Shown here piece after piece: positions 7,429 to 13,697 of a stretch of DNA of 17,656 nucleotides. The notes under the pieces were generated by a model, which saw only the letters and a program-made list of their open reading frames with translations, made no database searches and was not told where the DNA came from. The stretch is taken from assembly GCA_035634055.1 (NCBI GenBank), contig DASQDR010000100.1:1-17656 (forward strand), written 5' to 3'. Position numbers and translations under genes: made by a program. This stretch comes from JAICTV01 sp035634055. GTDB lineage: Bacteria; Planctomycetota; Phycisphaerae; Tepidisphaerales; Tepidisphaeraceae. Position 1 is the stretch's first letter; each line of letters begins with the position of its first letter.

Positions 7429-8121
7429 TCAGCGCGACGATGAGCGGAGGCGCGCGCGGCGGAGCGAGAAGCGGAAGATCAGGAACGCCGCCAGCGTCAG
7501 CACCACCCACGCGACGTACGCCGCCCCCGCCACCAGGCTGGCGCCGCCGTTGCTCAGGACGGCGATCCGCAGGCGCGACCGGAGCGACAACTGAGGGAAC
7601 TGCACGTCGACGATCTGCTGCGGCGTGAGGGTTGAAGTGCGCGCCCGCATCGCTTGCCCCTGCGGCGATTGGAGGTACTGGAGCCGTTGCGCGCGGAACG
7701 CTTCAACCTGCCGCTGCATCCGCACGTCCCCGCGGACCGCGTTGACCCCCGCCGGCAGCAGCGCGGAGGCGCAGACGAGCAGGAAGTAGACCAGCAGCCG
7801 CCTGGGGCGCGACGCCTGGCCTGGGTGGAGCTGCCGCCAGAACCGCGTCGGCCGCAGCCCGCCGAGCAGCGTCCGGACGAGCGAGCGCACGGTGCCGTGG
7901 TGCTCGAACAGCCACGGGTGCTTGCGGCGGGCGGGGTCGCGGATCTCGTCCCACGAGAAGGCGTAACCGCACTCCGGGCAGCGCGGCTCGGCGAGGCCGC
8001 GGAGGTCGTACTCGCACAGCGGGCAGGTAATCGCCTCGGCGGGCGGCGGATCGCCACTCGCGGGCGGCGCCGCGGGTGCGGATTCCGGCAAGCCCGTGGG
8101 CGCGGGCGGTTCGCGCGTCAT
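7429..8121 (-). CDS. Zinc-ribbon membrane protein, truncated third paralog
   Basis: The protein is 230 residues. A Pro/Ala-rich start (1-30) precedes a zinc ribbon with Cys33, Cys36, Cys48 and Cys51 (CPLCEYDLRGL...RCPECG). Next comes a conserved linker (LFEHH, RTLLGGLRPTRFWRQLHPGQ) and two membrane segments (about 108-125 and 195-218). The ATG at 8121 overlaps the TGA of the preceding paralog as ATGA, implying translational coupling. The two upstream paralogs continue for about 90 more residues after the RRARLR equivalent; this one stops at once with SSSR. In another frame the DNA continues as PLIVALTLMAIALNVLPLL and stops at 7379, much like the last membrane helix of the paralogs. The gene has probably lost its 3' part through a deletion plus frameshift. 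Its function is unknown. Confidence 0.8.
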   Translation of the reverse strand: MTREPPAPTGLPESAPAAPPASGDPPPAEAITCPLCEYDLRGLAEPRCPECGYAFSWDEIRDPARRKHPWLFEHHGTVRSLVRTLLGGLRPTRFWRQLHPGQASRPRRLLVYFLLVCASALLPAGVNAVRGDVRMQRQVEAFRAQRLQYLQSPQGQAMRARTSTLTPQQIVDVQFPQLSLRSRLRIAVLSNGGASLVAGAAYVAWVVLTLAAFLIFRFSLRRARLRSSSR

Positions 8122-9170
8122 CGGATCACGTCGCAGTCGAGGGCGACCTTCAGCGCCAACAGGAACAGCATCACCTGCGTCGCCGCCGCCGTCGCCACCG
8201 CGTGGTCGAAGCGCATGTAGTGACGGTACGCGACGGCCAGCCGGCAGGCGAACAGCAGCGGCAGCAGGAACAGCAGCCCGGTTGCAACGAGTCGATGGCG
8301 CGCCTCGCTCGTGGGCGGGCCGGCGAAGAACTCCAAGGCGATCATGACCGAAAGCAGCGCGGCGAAGGGCAGGACAACGCTGCCGGAATAAAGTGCGCAG
8401 CGCAGCACGTGGTGCGGGCGCACGCGGGCGCGCCGCATGGACGCCTGGAAGATCATCAGCGCGGCGAAGGTGAGCGCCGACCACGCCACGAGGCCGCCGG
8501 CGACGAGCACCATCGGCCGCCGGCTGTATGACCTCATCAGCATCCGCGTAAACCACGGGGACCCGAAGCGCGGGTAGGCGGCGTCGAGGTAGCCTTGAAT
8601 GCTGCCGTGCCGCGGGACGGCCCAGGCGGCCAGCGCGGGCGTGATGGTCGCCGCCGCCGCCTGCTGGCGCTCGAGCTGGTATTGGTCGAACCGGTACGCC
8701 AGGACCGCCAGGTCCAGCACCCCCGGCACGAGGCACAGCGCGGCGATCACCAGCCCGAAGAGGACCAGCCGGCGCGGGTCCGACGGCTGCCCCGGGTGAA
8801 TCTGCCGCCAGAACCGCCGCGGCCGCAGCGCGCCGATCAGCGTTCGGCAGAAGGACCAGAGGTTACGCTCGGGGTGGAGCTCGAAGAGGTACGGGTGAAG
8901 CGCGCGCCGCGGGTCGAGCAGCTCTTGCCACGTGAAGCGGAACCCGCACTCCGGGCAGCGCGGCTCGGGCAGCCCGCGCAGGTCGTACTCGCACATCGGG
9001 CACAGGACCGGAGACGGGTGGTCCGCGCGCGGCACTCCCGGCGCATCGGCCGCGGGCACGCTGGTGGGACCGATCGCCGCGGTGGGACCGGGCGCCACCG
9101 CATCTGACAGCGCGACATCGGCTGGCGCGGCGTCATTTGGCGCTTGCGGCGGCGCTTCGTGCGGCGTCAT
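8118..9170 (-). CDS. Zinc-ribbon membrane protein, second paralog
   Basis: The protein is 350 residues. It starts with a low-complexity Ala/Pro tail (1-54). The zinc ribbon follows with Cys57, Cys60, Cys72 and Cys75, then the linker shared with its neighbours (LHPYLFELHPERN, RPRRFWRQIHPGQ). About five membrane segments follow (near 135-155, 220-240, 255-280, 298-318 and 328-347). Basic motifs such as MRRARVRPHHVLRC lie between helices. The ATG at 9170 overlaps the upstream TGA by four bases, so the longer open frame reaching back to 9986 is not the gene. The ribbon is of the sort found on many planctomycete membrane proteins. No catalytic motif is seen. A zinc-binding membrane scaffold or regulator is conceivable but unproven. 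Confidence 0.85.
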   Translation of the reverse strand: MTPHEAPPQAPNDAAPADVALSDAVAPGPTAAIGPTSVPAADAPGVPRADHPSPVLCPMCEYDLRGLPEPRCPECGFRFTWQELLDPRRALHPYLFELHPERNLWSFCRTLIGALRPRRFWRQIHPGQPSDPRRLVLFGLVIAALCLVPGVLDLAVLAYRFDQYQLERQQAAAATITPALAAWAVPRHGSIQGYLDAAYPRFGSPWFTRMLMRSYSRRPMVLVAGGLVAWSALTFAALMIFQASMRRARVRPHHVLRCALYSGSVVLPFAALLSVMIALEFFAGPPTSEARHRLVATGLLFLLPLLFACRLAVAYRHYMRFDHAVATAAATQVMLFLLALKVALDCDVIR

Positions 9171-10129
9171 TGGAGGATCCCCGTGTCCAGCGCAAGCTTG
9201 AGGATCAGCAGCCCCACCATCGCCTGCGATGCCAGCACCGTCAGCAGCGCGTGCTCGAAGCGCAGGTAGCGCCGGTAGGCGATCCACAAGCGGTAGCAGA
9301 GCACGAGCAGCACCAGTGGCACCAGCCGCTCGAGCGTCACCTCGTGGGTGAGGAACCAGGCCAGGCTGCCGCGCGAGCTTCCAAGAAGCGAAGGCACGAA
9401 CCCGGCCACGACGATCAGCGCGGGCAAGAGCAGGATGTCGGCGGCGTAGATGACGCAGCGGAGCACGTGCCCGGGCCGGACCTTCGCGCGGCGCATAGAG
9501 ATCTGAAAGACCATCAGCGCCGCCAGCGTCAGCCAGGGCCAGGCCAGCAGGAAGCCCAAGTAGCCGGTGCAGTCGCGGAACCCCGGGGAGGTGAGGGTGT
9601 TGCCGACCGCGCGTGGGTCGGGCAGCAGCGGGAAGTACGTGTCGAGAAAGACCTCGAGGCTGCCGTACTTGTCTGCCCACGGCGGCTGCGACTGAGCGAA
9701 GGAAATGGCCGCCCGCCCGCGCGCGGCGAGCGTCTGGGAATTTGTCTCCCACAGGCCCCATGCCAGGATCGCCACCAGCGGCGCGGCCGAGAGCAGCGCG
9801 ACGACGGCCCCGTAGAGCAGCAGCCGCCGGAGGTTGGACAGTTGGGTGGGATAGAGGTCGCGCCAGAATTGCCGCGGGCGCTGTCCGGCGAGAAAGGTTC
9901 GGAAGAAGGAGCCGACGTTGCGCTCGGGGTGATGCTCGAACAGCCACGGGTGCAGCCGCCGCGCCGGGTCGCGCAGCTCCGCCCATTCAAAGGCATAACC
10001 GCACTCCGGGCACCGCGGCTCAACCTGGGCGCGCAGGTCGTACTCGCACAGCGGGCAGCACAGCCGCGCCTCGACCGGCACCTCGGCCGCTGCCACGGCG
10101 GGAATGGGGGCGGGGGCCGATAACATCAC
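9167..10129 (-). CDS. Zinc-ribbon membrane protein, first paralog
   Basis: The protein is 320 residues and the first of three tandem, co-oriented paralogs. The start is the GTG at 10129 or the adjacent ATG at 10126, just after a GAGGGG sequence. A zinc ribbon lies near residues 24-44 (Cys25, Cys28, Cys40, Cys43). It is followed by the shared linker (LFEHHPERN, RPRQFWRDLYPTQ) and about five membrane segments (103-125, 192-212, 225-250, 270-288 and 298-318). The ribbon is followed by GYAFEWAELRDP, which recurs in the other two copies, so all three arose by duplication. The 3' end overlaps the next start as ATGA. The gene begins 80 bases downstream of the porin's terminator hairpin, so the operon should have its own promoter, which I could not identify. 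Confidence 0.85.
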   Translation of the reverse strand: MMLSAPAPIPAVAAAEVPVEARLCCPLCEYDLRAQVEPRCPECGYAFEWAELRDPARRLHPWLFEHHPERNVGSFFRTFLAGQRPRQFWRDLYPTQLSNLRRLLLYGAVVALLSAAPLVAILAWGLWETNSQTLAARGRAAISFAQSQPPWADKYGSLEVFLDTYFPLLPDPRAVGNTLTSPGFRDCTGYLGFLLAWPWLTLAALMVFQISMRRAKVRPGHVLRCVIYAADILLLPALIVVAGFVPSLLGSSRGSLAWFLTHEVTLERLVPLVLLVLCYRLWIAYRRYLRFEHALLTVLASQAMVGLLILKLALDTGILQ

Positions 10130-10204
10130 CCCTCATCATGCCCGAAACCGCCGGCGGCGGGACAGGGCCGCGGAGGATTGGCTGCGGCGACAACTCGACC
10201 GCGC

Positions 10205-10241
10205 AAAAGCGGAACCCCGCCCGGGGTCGGGCGGGGTTCCG
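10205..10241 (-). terminator. Intrinsic terminator of the porin gene
   Basis: Bases 10210-10223 and 10228-10241 form a perfect 14-bp stem with a GGGT loop on the plus strand. Read on the minus strand, the hairpin is followed by CTTTTG (the A-run at 10205-10208). It lies 84 bases past the porin stop and isolates the porin from the zinc-ribbon operon. This is the clearest terminator in the window. Confidence 0.85.
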
Positions 10242-10324
10242 TTCGATCATTGTGCGGCCCATCCGCGCTGATGAAGCGGGCGGGTGGGGAGTCCGGCCCA
10301 GCCAGGCCGGCTTGAGTCGCTCGA

Positions 10325-11665
10325 TCACAGCAGCAACTGGAACTGCCCGCGGAGGACGAACTCGTCCTCGCCGGTGCTCAGCACGCCGATGCCCGCGTGG
10401 TTGGACGGCGAACCGTTGGGCAGGTAGGTCAGGTCGAGCGTGAACTTCGCCGCGTGGCTGCGAAGGTAGTAATTGGCGCCGACGGTGAACTCATGGAAGG
10501 TGTCTTCCCCCCCGCCGGCGAAGGCGACCTCGTCATCGGTGAAGAGGACGTCGTAGCGGCCGAAGACTTCCCAGCGGCGGTTGAGCAGGTAGCCGACCTG
10601 CCCGAGGAAGCCGAAGTCGTAGGCGTCGTCGTCCGCCTCCTCGTTGAAGCGCCCGACGTAGGCGCCGAAGACGCTCAGGCCGGTCGTGTTCTCGAACTGC
10701 ACGTCGACGGAGTGGTAGACGGTGTTTGCGTCGCCCGCCTGCTGCCAGTGGGCGCCCGCGCCGACGGCCAGGAGGCTCTCCTTGTTGTCCAGCGCGGTGA
10801 AGTCCTCGTAGCTCTTGCGGTCGCCGTGGACGAAGTAGTCCACGCGCCCGACGACGCCGAAGTTGGCGTCGTTCACCGGGTAATCGCGCCAGTTGGTATT
10901 GAGCGAGCCGACGCCGTCGCTCAGGCCCACCTCGGCGCGGAACGGCGTGCCCTGGCCGGGGTCGTAGATGACGCTGACGGCCTGGATGTAGTCGGTCTCG
11001 CCGCCGGCGATCTCCTCGTTCAGCAGCGAGCGGTCGACCGCGAGCTGGCGGCGCGAGCTGGTGCGCTCTTCGTGGAACGTCGGGTCCTTGAACTGACCGC
11101 CGCGGACGAACCACTCCTTCTGGAGCTGGTAGCGCAGCCACGCGTCCTCGAGCGTGACCTCGCCGCCGTTCTGGTTGGCTTCCCACTGGAACTGGTAGAC
11201 CAGCTTGGGGGTGAAGGCGTGCCCGCCGAGGGAGAACTTCATGCGGCGGATCTCCAGCCCGCTCTCGGTGCGGTCGTCGGCGCCGCCGTCGGCGTCCTCG
11301 GCGTCGCTGGTGGAGTTCACCACGTAGCGGACCTGGAGCTGGACGGCCGGGTTGAGCAGGAAGGAGTTGTCGGCCGAGCGGAGGAAGAACTTGCCCTTCT
11401 CCCAGCCGGCCAGGACCGCCCCGTCGGTCTGGAGCAGCGCGCTGCGGCGCTCGGCGTCCCTGAGGATCTGATCGACGGTGGCGGCGACGTCGGCGCTGGC
11501 CTGGTCCTGCTTGGCCTCGAGCCGCTCGACCTTGGACTGGAGCTGCTTGATCTGCTCGAGCAGCTCGGTGGTGCTGGGATCGGCGGCGCGCGCCGCAACG
11601 GGGACGAGGGCGAGTGCCGCGGCCGCCGCGGCGGCGGCCAAAACGCTGGATCGACGACGAGACAT
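10325..11665 (-). CDS. Phosphate-selective porin O/P-like outer-membrane protein
   Basis: The protein is 446 residues. A classic signal peptide (about 1-28) has a basic start, an Ala/Leu-rich core and an ARA cleavage site. A mature coiled-coil segment follows (about 30-70, STTELLEQIKQLQSKVERLEAK). The rest is a beta-barrel rich in alternating strands, such as LEIRRMKFSLGGHAF, KLVYQFQWEAN and DAWLRYQL, ending in FVLRGQFQLLL. This matches the OprP/OprO-type porin family, which forms trimeric outer-membrane channels, some selective for phosphate. The N-terminal coiled coil is common in planctomycete and related porins and may hold the protein near the cell wall. The start at 11665 is set by AAGGAG 8 bases upstream; the ATG-less extension to 11710 is not needed. 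Substrate selectivity is inferred from family only. Confidence 0.88.
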   Translation of the reverse strand: MSRRRSSVLAAAAAAAALALVPVAARAADPSTTELLEQIKQLQSKVERLEAKQDQASADVAATVDQILRDAERRSALLQTDGAVLAGWEKGKFFLRSADNSFLLNPAVQLQVRYVVNSTSDAEDADGGADDRTESGLEIRRMKFSLGGHAFTPKLVYQFQWEANQNGGEVTLEDAWLRYQLQKEWFVRGGQFKDPTFHEERTSSRRQLAVDRSLLNEEIAGGETDYIQAVSVIYDPGQGTPFRAEVGLSDGVGSLNTNWRDYPVNDANFGVVGRVDYFVHGDRKSYEDFTALDNKESLLAVGAGAHWQQAGDANTVYHSVDVQFENTTGLSVFGAYVGRFNEEADDDAYDFGFLGQVGYLLNRRWEVFGRYDVLFTDDEVAFAGGGEDTFHEFTVGANYYLRSHAAKFTLDLTYLPNGSPSNHAGIGVLSTGEDEFVLRGQFQLLL

Positions 11666-11673
11666 TGAACCTG

Positions 11674-11679
11674 CTCCTT
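11674..11679 (-). promoter_or_regulatory. Ribosome binding site of the porin
   Basis: AAGGAG on the minus strand lies 8 bases before the ATG at 11665. It sets the start directly before the signal peptide and contrasts with the nuo genes, which lack such sequences. Confidence 0.75.
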
Positions 11680-11803
11680 CCGAAGAAATGGGTACCTGCG
11701 CCCATCCCACGGAATCGAGCTCATGGATTCAAGTCTCCGCGTCGCCTGCGCCAGCGGCTTAACCTGACCTGTGCGCACGCTGAACCGCGCGCCCACGAAA
11801 CCC

Positions 11804-13636
11804 TCAGCGGGTCGCGGTAACGGCGGGTGAGCCGGGCACGGCGGCGGGCGGCATGGCGGCGGTCGGCATGGCGGCGGGCGGCACGGTGGCGGTCGGCAGG
11901 GCGGCGGGCGGCGCGGCGGTAACGGCGGGGGCGGGCGGCGCATCCGCGGAATCGCGCGACGGCGGCTCGAGCTGCGACGCCGGCGTCACCGTGTTGACCA
12001 GCACCTGCGTTGCCGGCACGAACGTGCCGAACAGCAGCGTGCCGAAGACCGACAGCGCGACGGCGGTCACGATCGGCATCGGCAGCGCCAATGGCGGGTG
12101 CGCGTGCCCGTGCGCCTGCGGGCCGTGCCCGTGCGCCGGCACCGGCTGCCCGGCGTGCAATGCGGTGGCGGTCGCCACCGCGCCCGCCTCGTGCTCCGGC
12201 TCGGGGCGGAGGAACATCGTGGCGATGATCTTGAGGTAGTACCCGGCCGACACCGCGGCATTGATCATGGTGATCACGACCAACCCGTAGAGCCGCGCGT
12301 CCAGCGCGGGCTTGATCAGGTAGAGCTTTCCGAAGAAGCCGATCGTCAGCGGCAGCCCGATCAGCGAGAAGCAGCACGTGGCCATGCAGAGCCCCAGCAC
12401 CGGGTGGCGGCGGCCCTGGCCGGCGAGGTCGTCGTAGGTCTCGGCGCTGGTCGCCGGGGGCGTGGGGAGCAGCGCGCCGTTCCACGATCGGATCGGCCGC
12501 GCCGGCAGCAGCATCAGCACGCCGAACGCCCCGGCGTTCATGATCCCGTACGCCGCCAGGTAGAACAGCACCCCCTGCAATGCGCCCTGCTGTCGGCCGT
12601 ACTCGCTGGTCGAGGCCAGCGCCGCCAGCCCGACCAGCAGGTAGCCGCTGTGCGCGACAGAGCTGTAGGCCAGCACGCGCTTGATGTTGCTGACCTGCAC
12701 CAGCGCCAGCACGTTGCCGAAGGTCATGGTCAGGGCGGCCATGATCCAGAGCAGGCGCGCGAGGGTCTCGGGCGCCTGCCAGCTCCCGTCGCCGGGGACC
12801 GAGCCGCCGGCGACGAAGATCAGCTTTGTCAGCGCCACGATCCCGCTGGTCTTGGGGACGAACGACAGCATCGCCGTCACCGGCGTGGCGGCGCCCTGGT
12901 AGACGTCGCCGGCGTAGAAGTGCAGCGGGACCGCCGCCAGCTTGAAGGCGAAGCCCGCCACCAGCATGAGGATCGCCAGCAGCGCCCAGTTGCCGGGCCG
13001 CGCCGGACCGAGCGGGTCGGCGGCGGTCTCGCGGAAGTGCCGGGCGATCGCATCGAGGTTGATCAGCCCCGTCGCGCCGTACAGGTAGCTGAACCCGAAC
13101 AGCATCACCGCCGCCGCCATCGCGCCGAGGAAAAAGTACTTCACCCCCGCTTCCTGCGCGACCGGGATCGGGCGGGAGATGGAGACCATGATGTAGGTTG
13201 GGATCGCCGCCAGCTCGATGCCGAGGAAGAGCAGGACCAGGTCGTTGGCGCCGGCGACGAGGAAGACGCCGGTGATCGAGAGCAGCATCAGCCCGAAGAA
13301 CTCACCCGCCTCGGTGCCGAAATCGAGCGCGCTGTTTCCGGTGGCGTCGCGGTTCGTCGGCCAGGCGAGCAGCACGAACAGCGCGCCGACGCCGGCGGCA
13401 AGCATCTTCACGTACTCGGCGAAGTGGTAGACCTTGAAGGTGCCGGCCCAGTCGGTGATGAGCTGCCCGCCCGGGCGGCTGACCTGGTAGAAGAAGACCA
13501 CGACCAGCGCGAGCAGCGCGATGACCGGCGTCGCCCGCCGCACCCCCGCCCGCGGGGACGCCCCCATCACCAGCAGCGCGCACGCCGCCACCGTGAGGAT
13601 CACTTCGGGGAGCATCGCTTCGAGCAAGGGGTTCAT
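11804..13636 (-). CDS. nuoN: NADH-quinone oxidoreductase subunit N
   Basis: This is an antiporter-like, proton-pumping subunit of the complex I membrane arm. It is 610 residues, about 125 longer than E. coli NuoN (485), with some 14 membrane segments. Expected pump residues are visible: Glu141 (FLGIELAAIPTY), Lys232 (GFAFKLAAVPLHFYAGDVYQGA) and Lys437 (GFFGKLYL). Two oddities account for most of the extra length. A His-rich cytosolic or periplasmic loop lies near 494-513 (AHGHGPQAHGHAH). A C-terminal Pro/Ala/Thr tail (about 558-610) is encoded by a 15-base tandem repeat. The ATG at 13636 has no Shine-Dalgarno sequence. The gene follows nuoL by 61 bases, and nuoM, usually between them, is absent. 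It is the last nuo gene of the run; the porin follows after 138 bases. Confidence 0.96.
   Translation of the reverse strand: MNPLLEAMLPEVILTVAACALLVMGASPRAGVRRATPVIALLALVVVFFYQVSRPGGQLITDWAGTFKVYHFAEYVKMLAAGVGALFVLLAWPTNRDATGNSALDFGTEAGEFFGLMLLSITGVFLVAGANDLVLLFLGIELAAIPTYIMVSISRPIPVAQEAGVKYFFLGAMAAAVMLFGFSYLYGATGLINLDAIARHFRETAADPLGPARPGNWALLAILMLVAGFAFKLAAVPLHFYAGDVYQGAATPVTAMLSFVPKTSGIVALTKLIFVAGGSVPGDGSWQAPETLARLLWIMAALTMTFGNVLALVQVSNIKRVLAYSSVAHSGYLLVGLAALASTSEYGRQQGALQGVLFYLAAYGIMNAGAFGVLMLLPARPIRSWNGALLPTPPATSAETYDDLAGQGRRHPVLGLCMATCCFSLIGLPLTIGFFGKLYLIKPALDARLYGLVVITMINAAVSAGYYLKIIATMFLRPEPEHEAGAVATATALHAGQPVPAHGHGPQAHGHAHPPLALPMPIVTAVALSVFGTLLFGTFVPATQVLVNTVTPASQLEPPSRDSADAPPAPAVTAAPPAALPTATVPPAAMPTAAMPPAAVPGSPAVTATR
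11841..11915 (-). repeat. 15-base tandem repeat encoding the NuoN tail
   Basis: There are five 15-base units in two alternating forms, GCGGCGGGCGGCNNG (units 1, 3, 5) and GCGGCGGTCGGCNNG (units 2, 4), so the higher-order period is 30 bases. The unit is five codons and keeps the frame of nuoN, giving PPAAM, PTAAM, PPAAV, PTATV and PPAAL. The copies differ mainly at the last codon. Confidence 0.85.
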
Positions 13637-13697
13637 GGGTGTCTCAGGGGGCGTCTCAGGGGCATTTTCGACAACTTCAGGGGCGACCGCGGGGGCG

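Noticed and set aside
8122..9986. Extended frame joining the second zinc-ribbon gene to upstream sequence
   Set aside because: The upstream part is another frame of the first paralog. The ATGA overlap at 9167-9170 and the paralog alignment place the start at 9170.
10397..11668. Plus-strand open frame of 423 codons
   Set aside because: It is antisense to the porin, which has a signal peptide, a ribosome site and a terminator.
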